64,000 bases of DNA from SHWB01 sp050246875 (GCA_050246875.1 JBFWVF010000008.1:62001-126000), one strand, 5' to 3'; numbered from the stretch's first letter, positions 32,704 to 43,040 are shown. Made by a program: numbers and translations. Notes: a model not told the origin generated them from the letters alone.

Positions 32704-34311
32704 CTACATCCGGAACACGCCGAAGCGTGTCGGCTCGACCGGCGCGTTGAGCGACGCCGACAGCGCCAGCGCCAGCACGGTGCGCGTCTCGGCGGGATCG
32801 ACGATGCCGTCGTCCCACAGCCGGGCGCTGGCGTAGTAGGGGTGGCCCTGGTGCTCGTACTGGGCGCGGATGGGGGCCTTGAAGGCCTCCTCCTCCTCGG
32901 CCGGCCAGGTGCCGCCGCGGCCCTCGATGCCGTCGCGGCGCACGCGGGCGAGCACGGCGGCCGCCTGCTCGCCGCCCATCACCGAGATGCGGGCATTCGG
33001 CCACATCCACACGAAGCGCGGGCCGAAGGCGCGGCCGCACATGCCGTAATTGCCGGCGCCGAAGGAGCCGCCGATGATGACGGTGAACTTCGGCACCTGC
33101 GCGCAGGCCACCGCCGTCACCAGCTTGGCGCCATCGCGGGCGATGCCGCCGGCCTCGTACTTCTTGCCGACCATGAAGCCGGAGATGTTCTGCAGGAACA
33201 GCAGCGGGGTGCCGCGCTGGCAGCACAGCTCGACGAAATGCGCGCCCTTCAGCGCCGATTCCGAGAACAGGATGCCGTTGTTGGCGACGATGCCGACCGG
33301 CATGCCGTGGACATGGGCGAAGCCGCACACCAGCGTGGTGCCGTAGGCGGCCTTGAACTCGTCCAGCTCGCTGCCGTCGACGAGACGGGCGATGACCTCG
33401 CGCACGTCGTAGGGCTTGCGCACGTCCGCCGAGACGACGCCGTACAGCTCCTCGGCCGGATAGAGCGGGTCGCGCGCCTCGCGCAGCACCGGGCCTTCGG
33501 GCCGGCGGCGGTTCAGGTTGCCGACGATGCGGCGCACGATGGCCAGCGCGTGGCGGTCGTCGGCGGCCCAGTGGTCGGCGACCCCCGAAACGCGGGTGTG
33601 CACGTCGGCGCCGCCCAGCTCCTCGGCCGTCACGTCCTCGCCCGTCGCCGCCTTCACCAGCGGCGGGCCGGCGAGGAAGATGGTGCCGGTGCCGTTGACG
33701 ATGATGGACTCGTCCGACATCGCCGGCACGTAGGCGCCGCCGGCCGTGCAGGAGCCCATGACGGCGGCGATCTGCGGGATGCCGGCGGCCGACATGGTCG
33801 CCTGGTTGTAGAAGATGCGGCCGAAATGGTCGCGGTCGGGAAACACGTCGTCCTGGTTCGGCAGGTTGGCGCCGCCGCTGTCGACCAGGTAGATACACGG
33901 CAGGTTGTTCTCGCGCGCGATGTCCTGCGCACGCACGTGCTTCTTCACCGTGACCGGATAGTAGGTGCCGCCCTTCACGGTGGCGTCGTTGGCGACGACG
34001 ACGCATTCGCGGCCCTCGACGCGGCCGATGCCGGTGACGATGCCGCCGGCCGGCACCTCGTCCTCGTACATCTTCCAGCCGGCGAACTGCGACAGTTCGA
34101 GGAACGGCGCGCCGTCGTCGAGCAGCACGCGGACGCGCTCGCGCGCCGGCAGCTTGCCGCGCGACAGGTGGCGGGCACGGGCCTGCTCGCCGCCCCCCTG
34201 CTCGATCGCCGCGACCTTGTCGCGCAGGTCGGCGACGACGGCGCGCATGGCGGCGTCGTTGGCGGCGAAGGTCTCGCCCTTGGGGTCGATGGCGGTCTTG
34301 ATGGCTGTCAT
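32704..34311 (-). CDS. mccB: 3-Methylcrotonyl-CoA carboxylase carboxyltransferase (beta) subunit
   Basis: The 535-residue protein is an acyl-CoA carboxyltransferase with two crotonase-like halves. GGGEQARARHLSRGKLPARE, then VDSGGANLPNQDDVFP and RIFYNQATMSAAGIPQIA, form the N half. AHFVELCCQRGTPLLFLQNI, GSFGAGNYGMCGRAFGPRF and MGGEQAA form the C half. It transfers carboxyl from carboxybiotin on MccA to 3-methylcrotonyl-CoA. The NQDDVFPDRDHFGRIF type of sequence is characteristic of MCC beta rather than propionyl-CoA carboxylase. It is the first gene of the leucine array. No strong ribosome binding site precedes the ATG. Confidence 0.93.
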   Translation of the reverse strand: MTAIKTAIDPKGETFAANDAAMRAVVADLRDKVAAIEQGGGEQARARHLSRGKLPARERVRVLLDDGAPFLELSQFAGWKMYEDEVPAGGIVTGIGRVEGRECVVVANDATVKGGTYYPVTVKKHVRAQDIARENNLPCIYLVDSGGANLPNQDDVFPDRDHFGRIFYNQATMSAAGIPQIAAVMGSCTAGGAYVPAMSDESIIVNGTGTIFLAGPPLVKAATGEDVTAEELGGADVHTRVSGVADHWAADDRHALAIVRRIVGNLNRRRPEGPVLREARDPLYPAEELYGVVSADVRKPYDVREVIARLVDGSELDEFKAAYGTTLVCGFAHVHGMPVGIVANNGILFSESALKGAHFVELCCQRGTPLLFLQNISGFMVGKKYEAGGIARDGAKLVTAVACAQVPKFTVIIGGSFGAGNYGMCGRAFGPRFVWMWPNARISVMGGEQAAAVLARVRRDGIEGRGGTWPAEEEEAFKAPIRAQYEHQGHPYYASARLWDDGIVDPAETRTVLALALSASLNAPVEPTRFGVFRM

Positions 34312-34365
34312 GGCGCGGCACGATAGCGATGCGCGCGCCTTGGGCCAACGGGGGGATGGGCCGGC

Positions 34366-34490
34366 CTCATCCTTCGAGATGGCGCTTCGCGCCCCCTCAG
34401 GATGAGGTTCCCTGTTTTCGTGGATGGTGCAACAAGGTCCTCACCCTGAGGAGCCCGCGACAGCGGGCGTCTCGAAGGGCGAGGACCTTG
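34366..34490. repeat. CTCATCCTTCGAGA / CTCAGGATGAGG palindromic repeat
   Basis: Two units occur: CTCATCCTTCGAGATGGC to CTCAGGATGAGG (34366-34407) and GTCCTCACCCTGAGGAGCC to CTCGAAGGGCGAGGAC (34437-34487). It is a second repeat family, distinct from the CTCTCC type and common in Rhizobiales-like genomes. It separates the divergent mccB and dehydratase genes and may overlap their promoters. Confidence 0.75.
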
Positions 34491-34510
34491 CTGGAAAACG
34501 GAGCGGACCG

Positions 34511-35503
34511 ATGACCGCCCTGCCCGACCGCGCCGCGCTTGAGGAAGCGCTCGCCCTCGTCCGCCGCACCCTGCCGCCGACGCCGCAGATCGCCTGGCCG
34601 CTGCTGGCGGCGCGGGCCGGCTGCGACGTCTGGGTCAAGCACGAGAACCACCTGCCGATCGGCGCCTTCAAGGTGCGCGGCGGCCTCGTCCACATGGCCG
34701 GGCTGGCGGCGGCGGGCGCGGCCGGGCGCGGCGTCGTCTGCGCCACGCGCGGCAACCACGGCCAGTCGGTCGCCTTCGCCGCCCGCGCGCACGGCATCGC
34801 CGCCACCATCGTGGTGCCGGAGGGCAACGCGGTGGAGAAGAACCGCGCCATGGCCGTGCTCGGCGCCGAGCTGGTCGTCCACGGCCACGACTTCCAGGCG
34901 GCGCTGGAGTTCGCCGCCGCCGAGGCGGAACGGCGCGGCCTCGTCATGGTGCCGTCCTTCGCGCCGACGCTGGTCGCCGGCGTCGCCAGCTATTCGATAG
35001 AGCTGTTCGCCGCCGTGCCCGACCTCGACGTGCTCTACGTGCCGATCGGCCTCGGCTCGGGCATCTGCGGCGCCATCGCCGCGCGCGAGGCGCTGGGCCT
35101 CGCGACCGAGATCGTCGGCGTCGTCGCCGAGGGCGCGCCGACCTACGCCCTCTCCTTCGAGGCCGGCCGGCCGGTCCCGACCAACGCGGCCGACACCTTC
35201 GCCGACGGCCTCGCCTGCCGCGTGCCGGTGGCCGAGGCGGTCGCCACCGTCAACCGCCACGCCGCGCGCATCGTCCGCGTGACGGACGCGGAAATCCGCG
35301 CCGCCATCCGCATCCTGTGGACCGACACCCACAACGGCGCCGAGGGCGCCGGCGCCGCACCCCTCGCGGCGCTCCTGCAGGAGCGCGGAAATCTGGCGGG
35401 GAAACGCGCGGCGGTTGTCCTGTCCGGCGGCAACCTCGACCGGGCCGTGCTGGCGCGGGTGCTGGCGGAGAAGGACGCCCAGGCCCTATCCTCCCCCGTC
35501 TAA
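34511..35503 (+). CDS. Threonine dehydratase-like PLP enzyme (fold type II)
   Basis: The 330-residue protein has the PLP lysine motif IGAFKVRGGLVHM (about 52-64), phosphate/substrate loop TRGNHGQSVAFAAR, and a Gly-rich loop VPIGLGSGICGA. It lacks the C-terminal ACT-like domain of biosynthetic IlvA, so it resembles catabolic threonine/serine dehydratase or related ammonia-lyases. ATG 34511 has GGAG about 10 bases upstream. Its stop lies 15 bases before the next gene on the same strand. Exact substrate is uncertain. Confidence 0.85.
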   Translation: MTALPDRAALEEALALVRRTLPPTPQIAWPLLAARAGCDVWVKHENHLPIGAFKVRGGLVHMAGLAAAGAAGRGVVCATRGNHGQSVAFAARAHGIAATIVVPEGNAVEKNRAMAVLGAELVVHGHDFQAALEFAAAEAERRGLVMVPSFAPTLVAGVASYSIELFAAVPDLDVLYVPIGLGSGICGAIAAREALGLATEIVGVVAEGAPTYALSFEAGRPVPTNAADTFADGLACRVPVAEAVATVNRHAARIVRVTDAEIRAAIRILWTDTHNGAEGAGAAPLAALLQERGNLAGKRAAVVLSGGNLDRAVLARVLAEKDAQALSSPV

Positions 35504-35518
35504 CGGGGGAGGACCGCC

Positions 35519-36586
35519 ATGGCGGCCGACGCAAGCTTCGCCGACGAGGTCTTCCGCTACTGGATTCCGCGCCTGCTCGCCGACGGCGTCGATCCCAACG
35601 ACATCGAGCCGGTGCGCGCCAGGGCGACCGACTGGCAGAGCTGGCCGGGCGCCTGGGAGGCGCAGGGCCGCGCCCATCTGGAGCTGGCGAAGGAACGGCT
35701 CGCCGCCGGCCATAAAGTCACCGCCGGCGAGGCCTATGTGCGCGCCTGCCTGTGCTTCCATTTCGGCCAGATCGTCGCCTACCACGAGCCGGCCGGGAAG
35801 GCGCGGCTGCAGGCGCACAAGGAGCAGGCCTTCCGCGACGCGGCACCGCTGCTCGCGCCGCCGGCCCAGCGCGTCGAGATCGGCTGGGACGGCATCGCGC
35901 TGCCCGGCTACCTGCGCAAGCCGGGGGGCGGCGGGCCGGCGCCGGCGGTGGTGCTGGTGCCCGGTCTCGACGCCACCAAGGAGGACTTCCACACGGTCGT
36001 CGAGATGTGCCTGAAGCGCGGCGTCGCCACGCTCGCCTATGACGGGCCGGGCCAGGGCGAGACGTGGAAGACGCGCAAGCTCGCCGAGGGCTTCGAGCGC
36101 TCGATCGTCGCCGTTGTCCAGTGGCTTGCCACGCGGCCCGACATCGACGGCGACCGCATCGCCGTGCTCGGCCGCAGCCTCGGCGGCTACTACGTGCCGC
36201 GCGCCGCGGCGCTGGAGCCGCGCATCGCCGGCTGCGTCGTCTTCGGCGGCACCTTCGACTTCGACCACTGGGACGACATGCCGGCGAGCGTGCGCCGCGG
36301 CTTCCGGTCGGCCACCGGCACCGACAGCGAGGCGGCCGCGCGCAAGGCCATCGGCCGCGCCTCGCTGGAGGACGTCATCGACCGCGTGCGCTGCCCGACG
36401 CTGGTCGTCCACGGCAAGCTCGACGCCATCCTGCCGTGGCGCCAGGCGGTGCGCATCGCCGAGGCCATCCCTGGCGCCGAGCTGCTGATGGACGAGGACG
36501 GCGTCCACTGCTGCCACAACCACGCGTTCAAATACCGCACCGCCATCGCCGACTGGCTGGCGACGACGCTGGCAACGGGGGCATAG
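35519..36586 (+). CDS. Alpha/beta hydrolase (2,6-dihydropseudooxynicotine hydrolase/FrsA-like)
   Basis: This 355-residue serine hydrolase has a helical N-terminal cap (VRACLCFHFGQIVAYHEPAG) and then the hydrolase core. The nucleophile elbow is GRSLGGYY (about residue 220), the probable Asp lies in GKLDAILPW, and the His in DGVHCCHNH near the C-terminus. The cap plus GRSLGG resembles the C-C or ester hydrolases of the dihydropseudooxynicotine type and YcjY/FrsA relatives. A strong GGGGAGGA ribosome binding site precedes it; it probably forms an operon with the dehydratase gene. Substrate unknown. Confidence 0.82.
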   Translation: MAADASFADEVFRYWIPRLLADGVDPNDIEPVRARATDWQSWPGAWEAQGRAHLELAKERLAAGHKVTAGEAYVRACLCFHFGQIVAYHEPAGKARLQAHKEQAFRDAAPLLAPPAQRVEIGWDGIALPGYLRKPGGGGPAPAVVLVPGLDATKEDFHTVVEMCLKRGVATLAYDGPGQGETWKTRKLAEGFERSIVAVVQWLATRPDIDGDRIAVLGRSLGGYYVPRAAALEPRIAGCVVFGGTFDFDHWDDMPASVRRGFRSATGTDSEAAARKAIGRASLEDVIDRVRCPTLVVHGKLDAILPWRQAVRIAEAIPGAELLMDEDGVHCCHNHAFKYRTAIADWLATTLATGA

Positions 36587-36628
36587 CGGCCTCTCCCGCC
36601 GGGCGTGGACGGTAAGGGAGGCGCGCGC

Positions 36629-36770
36629 ACTCACCCTCTCCGCCCCTCGGGGCGGAGAGGGTAGGGAGAGGTGGGGGCGTTACCAGCGCTTCCGCTCCCG
36701 TGAATTTTCCCGGGGAACATCCCCCACCTCACCCCGCCCTCTCCGCCCCCCAGGGGCGGAGAGGGAGAAT
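36629..36770. repeat. CTCTCCGCCCC / GGGAGAGGTGGGGG repeat pair
   Basis: The first part, ACTCACCCTCTCCGCCCCTCG to GGAGAGGTGGGGGCG (36629-36679), and the second, CCCCCACCTCACCCCGCCCT to GGGGCGGAGAGGG (36721-36766), face each other around an AT-richer spacer. They belong to the same family as the copies at 13316 and 32556 and separate two convergent genes. Confidence 0.7.
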
Positions 36771-36823
36771 GGCCCGATCCCCTTCTCCGCTCGCCGGCGG
36801 GCGCAGCGGAGGAAGGGGACGGT

Positions 36824-37429
36824 TCAGAACGGTCCCGTCGCCAGCCAGCGCTCGAGCACGAAGAAGCGGTCGACGCCCCAGAAGGGCTCGCCGTCGCAGA
36901 TCACAAACGGCGAGCCGAACACGCCCTTCTGCTTCGCCGCCTCGGTCTCGTCGGCGAGCCTTTGCTTGACCGCCGGATCGGCCATGCCGGCGAGCGCGGC
37001 TTCGCGGTCCCAGCCCTGCTCGGCCGCGACATCCGCCGCGCCCTCCGGCGTGGCGATCGAGCGGTTCTCCGACAGGGCGGCGCGGTAGAAGGCGAGAGCG
37101 AGCTGCTTCGCCCGCGCCCGGTCCTGCGCATCGGCCCACCAGAAGGCGCGCGAGGCGGCGACCGGCGAGAACGGGTGCACGTCGGGTTCGCGGTAGGGCA
37201 CGTTGTAGAAGCGGGCGAGGCGTGCCGCGTCGCGCGACTGGTACGCGCCCTTGATCGGCACCTCGCGCATCGGCCGCGCCCCGGTCTCGCGGAAGATGAC
37301 GCCGAGCAGGAAGGGATGCCAGACGACCTCGCGGCCCCAGCGCGCCGCCAGCTTGTCGATCAGCGTCGCGCCGATGTAGCCGTAGGGGCTGTTGAACTCG
37401 AACCAGAAATCGATCGGCGCGCCGGTCAT
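36824..37429 (-). CDS. 2-Hydroxychromene-2-carboxylate isomerase-like (DsbA/kappa-GST fold), copy B
   Basis: The 201-residue protein has a thioredoxin-like fold with the active-site FEFNSPYGYIGA, where a Ser-Pro pair replaces the CxxC of DsbA, as in HCCA isomerase and kappa-class glutathione transferase. The middle holds VAASRAFWWADAQ and the end VFGSPFVICDGEPFWGVDRF with the cis-Pro loop. The family uses glutathione, for example in naphthalene catabolism. It is a tandem paralogue of the gene at 37618, of equal length, separated from it by a repeat. Substrate is unknown, as no naphthalene-pathway genes are near. Confidence 0.85.
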   Translation of the reverse strand: MTGAPIDFWFEFNSPYGYIGATLIDKLAARWGREVVWHPFLLGVIFRETGARPMREVPIKGAYQSRDAARLARFYNVPYREPDVHPFSPVAASRAFWWADAQDRARAKQLALAFYRAALSENRSIATPEGAADVAAEQGWDREAALAGMADPAVKQRLADETEAAKQKGVFGSPFVICDGEPFWGVDRFFVLERWLATGPF

Positions 37430-37448
37430 CGTTCTCTCCAGATCGGAA

Positions 37449-37614
37449 ATCTGTCCCTCTCCTTGCGGGAGAGGGTGGCCGGCGAAAGCCGGCCGGGCGA
37501 GGGGTTACGCTGCCGCGCCGTCGCTCTCTGCAGACGGAATCGCGGCATCGCGCCTGTCGCTTGCGACACCGTAACCCCTCACCCTGCCCTCTCCCGCTGG
37601 GAGAGGGTTTCCCG
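37449..37614. repeat. Long inverted CTCTCC/GAGGGGTTAC repeat, copy 3
   Basis: The left arm runs from CCCTCTCCTTGCGGGAGAGG to GGCGAGGGGTTACGC (37453-37510) with an internal GGCCGGC-GAAA-GCCGGCC hairpin. The right arm runs from CGTAACCCCTCACCCT to CCCGCTGGGAGAGGG (37570-37608). It lies between the two isomerase paralogues. Confidence 0.75.
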
Positions 37615-37617
37615 GGT

Positions 37618-38223
37618 TCAGAACCCGCCGGTCGCCAGCCAGCGTTCGAGCTGGTCGAAGCGGTCCATGCCCCAGAACGGCTCGCCGTCGACGATGACGT
37701 AGGGCGAGCCGAAGACGCCGGCCTTGATCGCCGCCTCGACGGCGTCGACCAGCTTCTGCTTCACGGCGCCGTCGTTGAGGCCGGCGAGCACGGCCGCCCT
37801 GTCGAAGCCGCAGGATGCGGCGATGTCGGCGACGGCGTCGGGCGCGGTGACGTCCTTGCCGTCGCGCAGCGCCGCCTGGAACAGCGCCAGCGCCAGCGCG
37901 TGCGCCTTCGCCTCGTCCTGGCCCTTGGCCCACCACACGGCGCGCGAGGCGGCGACGGGCGAGAACGGGAACTTCGCCGGCATGTTGATGGCGACACCGT
38001 GGAAGCGCGCCGAGCGGGCGAAGTCGCGCTTTGAATACGCGCCCTTCAGCGGCAGGTCGGGCAGCGGCGCGCCGCCCGTCACCTTGAAGATGGCGCCGAG
38101 CAGCACCGGCCGCCAGTCGACCGTGCGGCCGTATTTCGCCGCCAGCGCGTCGATCTTGTGCGCGGCGATGAAGCCGTAGGGGCTGTTGAAGTCGAAATAG
38201 AACTCGATGGGCGCGCCGGCCAT
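37618..38223 (-). CDS. 2-Hydroxychromene-2-carboxylate isomerase-like, copy A
   Basis: This 201-residue paralogue of the next gene downstream has the same layout: FDFNSPYGFIAAHKID, KGAYSKRDFARSARFHG, VAASRAVWWAKGQ, and VFGSPYVIVDGEPFWGMDRF ending LERWLATGGF. ATG 38223 follows GGAGAGTTCC. The two copies are equal in length and colinear but clearly diverged, which points to an old duplication and possibly different substrates. Its promoter would lie in 38224-38423, shared with the divergent acyl-CoA synthetase gene. Confidence 0.85.
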   Translation of the reverse strand: MAGAPIEFYFDFNSPYGFIAAHKIDALAAKYGRTVDWRPVLLGAIFKVTGGAPLPDLPLKGAYSKRDFARSARFHGVAINMPAKFPFSPVAASRAVWWAKGQDEAKAHALALALFQAALRDGKDVTAPDAVADIAASCGFDRAAVLAGLNDGAVKQKLVDAVEAAIKAGVFGSPYVIVDGEPFWGMDRFDQLERWLATGGF

Positions 38224-38423
38224 GGCGGAACTCTCCAGGAATCGATTCGGATCGTTGGGCGGGCCGCATCCTGCGATGGGCCGGCGGCGGCGCAAAGGCC
38301 AAATCCGTCACGATGTCTCGTCCCGTGAGGCGCGACATGGCCCGCCCCGCCCCGCCGTGCCATCCTGCCGGCGACGAATCCGGCCGGCGGCAACGACCGC
38401 CGCGCCGCGCAGGGGACCACGCC

Positions 38424-40118
<1,695 letters not shown>

Positions 40119-40121
40119 ACC

Positions 40122-40322
40122 GCCCTCTCCGCCTTGGGGGGAGTGGGAGGGGACCCGGCGCGCCAGCGACGGGGAGGGTGAGGTGGGGCGGCGCCGACGG
40201 CCGCAACCGGTCGGCCCCTCCTCACCCTGCCCTCTCCTCCCACGGAGGAGAGGGAATTACCGTATCGCACCTTCGATCGACGCGCCGCGAGGACGCATAA
40301 GGCGCACAGTCATCGCAATTCT
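40122..40322. repeat. Composite palindromic repeat, cassette border 1
   Basis: A CTCTCC block (40122-40252, ending CCCACGGAGGAGAGGG) is followed by GAATTACCGTATCGCAC, then ATAAGGCGCACAGTCATCGC and AATT. The two ends of this last part are imperfect reverse complements (AATTAC..GTGC type). The minus-strand orphan gene at 40310 stops inside its terminus. Related units lie at 40950, 42440 and 43320. Confidence 0.7.
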
Positions 40323-40936
40323 TTGCCGGTCCCGGACAGGGCCTCCGCCTGTCGCACGGCTTCTTCGTCTTCCTCCGTCCAGTAGTCGGGTGGCCAGCGA
40401 CCACTTTCCTCCAGATGCCGCCGAAGGGCGTTCGGAGCAAGATCGGCGTACGTGTGGACACTGACATAGAGCCCGACCCGACCGGTCCTGAACCACCGAT
40501 CCGCCTGGCTGAACAGACGGATGACTCGTCGCAGTTCTCGTTCCGCCGCCTGCTCCGGAGTCGGCGCGGAGAACCATCCGACTCCAAACCAGCACATGAA
40601 CGGCAATCGCAGCGGGACCGCGCACAACTGCGCCGGATCGGGAAGATCCCAGATGAGAACGTCGTCGGCCATTCTCAAACGCCCGAGCTGATCCACGATG
40701 CCGCTGGTCGGCACGACGCCGAGATTGATCTTGAAGGTGGGGCGTCTGTACTTGTCGAACTGAATTTCAAGCAGGTCGTGTTGCTTCGCGCCGCGCCGAC
40801 GAAAGCGATAGATGAGGTTGTCCCCTTTTTCGCGCGTGAATTGCCTGGTGCGCAGGAATTCAACCAACTCGGTCCGGACCACCGCCCGCAAGGCCGTCAC
40901 CGTTTGGCGGCGACGGATGGCACGCGCTTCGCTCAT
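40310..40936 (-). CDS. Hypothetical protein, possibly DUF4304-like
   Basis: The product has 208 residues: a basic helical N-terminus (RRRQTVTALRAVVRTELVEF), a strand region (NLIYRFRRRG, then DLLEIQFDKYRRPTFKINLG), and helices with EQAAERELRRVIRLFSQADRWF. The pattern of an N-terminal helix followed by strands with FxINLG recalls DUF4304 proteins, a group linked to polymorphic-toxin immunity, but I hold this only loosely. Its stop codon lies in the terminus of a palindromic repeat, and another repeat begins 14 bases upstream of its start, so it is bounded on both sides. Confidence 0.65.
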   Translation of the reverse strand: MSEARAIRRRQTVTALRAVVRTELVEFLRTRQFTREKGDNLIYRFRRRGAKQHDLLEIQFDKYRRPTFKINLGVVPTSGIVDQLGRLRMADDVLIWDLPDPAQLCAVPLRLPFMCWFGVGWFSAPTPEQAAERELRRVIRLFSQADRWFRTGRVGLYVSVHTYADLAPNALRRHLEESGRWPPDYWTEEDEEAVRQAEALSGTGKELR

Positions 40937-40949
40937 TGACGGCTACTTC

Positions 40950-41174
40950 GCGGTCACGGTGAAGCGCACCTTATTCCACCGTCGCCGGCTTCGGAACGCG
41001 CTTGCCGGATTCAATTGCACTGTCGTCGCAACCCACCCATCGCCCTCTCCGCCCCTTGGGGGGGAGAGGGAGGGGACCCGTTGCGAAGCAATGGGGAGGG
41101 TGAGGTGGGGCAGTGACGGTCGCGACCGGCGAATGGGTTTACGGTACGGTCCGAGGCAATAAAGTATCTGTCAG
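40950..41174. repeat. Composite palindromic repeat, cassette border 2 (direct repeat left of Sel1 gene)
   Basis: Parts in order: TCACGGTGAAGCGCACCTTATT; GTCGCCGGCTTCGGAACGCG (40981-41000); the CTCTCC block with GTTGCGAAGCAATGGGGAGG (41082-41101); and TTTACGGTACGGTCCGAGGC before AATAAAGT (41138-41165). The same parts recur in the same order at 42440-42607, so the two are direct repeats flanking the gene at 41211-42407. Confidence 0.8.
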
Positions 41175-41210
41175 GCGCTGAGTTACCGAGCTACCAAGGG
41201 TAAAGACTTA

Positions 41211-42407
41211 GTGGCACGCTTTCATTCGGTCGCAATCATGACGTCCGGCGACGGTCAGAAGTGTCATGGAATGCCTATACGCCGCAGCGTCTGGCGCGGC
41301 ATTTCCCGCGTGGCCGGGTACACCGGCCGATCCATCTGTCTGACAGCATATAGTCTCGTACTGGCTGCCTGCTTTGGCTTGTTGGCGCCAATCCCGACTG
41401 CCCTTGCAGACTTTGCAAAGGGCTGGGAGGCCTATCGTCGTGCGCAATACGCAGAGGCCAAGGCCGAGTGGTTGCCTTTGGCCCAATCCGATGACAAGGC
41501 AATGGTCGGGCTTGGCAGAATGTACTTTTTTGGCCAGGGGGTAGAAAAAAACATCCCAATGGCCCGTCAACTATTTAACAGCGCTTGGGAGATAGGAAAT
41601 CTAGATGCTTTGTACTATCTAGGGGAGATAGAAGCCAGAAATAGGTCAACTCCAAAAGCTAAACAATTGTGGCTTCTTGCTGCCGAAAAGGGGCACGCTA
41701 GAAGCCAGTTTACACTGGGTCAATATTTGAGCTTCGGCATCGGCATCCCAAAGGATGACTCGGCCGCTTTTCGCTGGTGGATGGAAGCCGCTGGACAGGG
41801 TGTGAACGACGCCCAACTGAACGTCGCATATGCGTATAGTCAGGGCAAAGGTACGAATAAGGACCTCGTTCACGCATATAAATGGCTAACCATAGCGATG
41901 GAGAATGAAGGAGAGTTCACGAGGGCCAGAACTGACACATATAGAAAACACCATGCAAAGAACATGACTCCTGAAGAAATTATCCACGCCAAAAGCTTAG
42001 CTTCTGAATTTCTTTTGAAAAAGGGGTGGATAAATAAGGTCGAGGTGCCGAAAGCGAGTGGGCAAGTTATAGCAAAGATAGTCTCAATCGAGCGCGAGAA
42101 ATGGGAGAGTTTTCTTGATCCGATTGTATTTGGCCAAGGATCGGACTCACATGTCTCTGACAACAACCAAAACGTTATAGAAACGCCTCATGAGCGTGCT
42201 TTGTATTTTCTTGCGAGAGGCGGACCCAAGAGTCTACGGCATCCGGCCTTTCCCGGGCTCGTAAAGTGGGTTGTCGTTTCCAGCAATGGAGAGCTCAGCA
42301 TAGAGCTGGAAGGATACTATGCAGGCAACAAGAACGATTTCATGGAATGGATAAAAGAACATAGTGAAAATATAAACAAAAGACCGGAAATATTACTCCA
42401 TTGGTGA
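41211..42407 (+). CDS. Secreted Sel1-repeat protein, low GC
   Basis: The frame starts at GTG 41211 (398 residues); ATG 41271 (MPIRRSVWRG) gives a more natural signal peptide ending at PIPTALA before DFAKGWEAY. Sel1-like repeats follow: AMVGLGRMYFFGQGVEK, ALYYLGEIEARNRS, SQFTLGQYLSFGIGIPKDD, AQLNVAYAYSQGKGTNKDL. The C-terminal 150 residues are unrelated to the repeats and unrecognised. Codon use and base composition are far more AT-rich than its neighbours, suggesting transfer. It is flanked by direct copies of a composite repeat. Sel1 proteins are adaptors; the role here is unknown. Confidence 0.75.
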   Translation: MARFHSVAIMTSGDGQKCHGMPIRRSVWRGISRVAGYTGRSICLTAYSLVLAACFGLLAPIPTALADFAKGWEAYRRAQYAEAKAEWLPLAQSDDKAMVGLGRMYFFGQGVEKNIPMARQLFNSAWEIGNLDALYYLGEIEARNRSTPKAKQLWLLAAEKGHARSQFTLGQYLSFGIGIPKDDSAAFRWWMEAAGQGVNDAQLNVAYAYSQGKGTNKDLVHAYKWLTIAMENEGEFTRARTDTYRKHHAKNMTPEEIIHAKSLASEFLLKKGWINKVEVPKASGQVIAKIVSIEREKWESFLDPIVFGQGSDSHVSDNNQNVIETPHERALYFLARGGPKSLRHPAFPGLVKWVVVSSNGELSIELEGYYAGNKNDFMEWIKEHSENINKRPEILLHW

Positions 42408-42439
42408 CGTAAAGTTAATAAATTCATTGAGTTATGGTT

Positions 42440-42607
42440 ACATTTTCCCGTCGCCGGCTTCGGAACGCGCTGCCCCTTTCGGGGGGAGAGGCAGGGGACT
42501 CGTTGCGAAGCAATGGGGAGGGTGAGGTGGGGCCGCGCTGACCGCCACCGTCGAACAGGATTACGGTACGGCACGAACACGAATAAAGTGCACTGTCACA
42601 GTAATTT
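42440..42607. repeat. Composite palindromic repeat, cassette border 3 (direct repeat right of Sel1 gene)
   Basis: Parts in order: GTCGCCGGCTTCGGAACGCG (42450-42469), a shortened CTCTCC block, GTTGCGAAGCAATGGGGAGG (about 42501-42520), ATTACGGTACGGCACGA, and AATAAAGTGCACTGTCACAG up to TAATTT. Compared with 40950-41174 it lacks about 45 bases in the middle. The terminus GTAATTTAA overlaps the stop of the next orphan gene. Confidence 0.8.
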
Positions 42608-43040
42608 AATCTCTATAAAGAGAGCACGACCACTCCGCAGTAACCACATAAAATGATCCATCTACAGGATTTCCTCTTCCATCCACAAAATGACCAAATG
42701 CATATTGCCGACCATCTTTATAAATAAACTCGGACACATAGAAAGACCATGAAGGTGTCAAAAAATTCGACAATTTCGATATGTCCCAATTATCAATGCT
42801 TTCCAAAATTGTTGGGGGCTCGTTTCGTCTGATCGAGAAAGATATATAATATTCCTTCAGCTCATCTAGTCTGTCGGTAGGCTTGTCCAATATTTCTGAA
42901 AGATACATTTCATCGTCACCGGTATCGTCATCGTAAAAACTCACCAAACCCGAGCTTGCGGCGCTGACATCTGCGCCCAGGGACATTGGGCAGGCCGCAA
43001 AGCAAAATGCCATGAAGGTCCACCAGTTCATCTTTCCCAC
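42606..43040 (-). CDS. Hypothetical secreted protein, low GC
   Basis: The product is about 144 residues. The N-terminus (MNWWTFMAFCFAACPMSLGA after an initial MGK) looks like a signal peptide, with possible cleavage after LGA. The mature part is acidic (FYDDDTGDDEMYLSEILD) and ends with a strand-rich region holding FGHFVDGRGNPVDGSFYVV and two final Cys/Tyr-containing turns. I recognise no family. Strongly AT-rich relative to the chromosome. The TAA stop lies in the terminus of the repeat at 42440-42607. Confidence 0.6.
   Translation of the reverse strand: MGKMNWWTFMAFCFAACPMSLGADVSAASSGLVSFYDDDTGDDEMYLSEILDKPTDRLDELKEYYISFSIRRNEPPTILESIDNWDISKLSNFLTPSWSFYVSEFIYKDGRQYAFGHFVDGRGNPVDGSFYVVTAEWSCSLYRD

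Noticed and set aside
31300..34326. 1008-codon open frame on the plus strand over the antiporter, hydratase and mccB genes
   Set aside because: It runs across several real genes and repeats, and its translation matches no family; it is a shadow frame.
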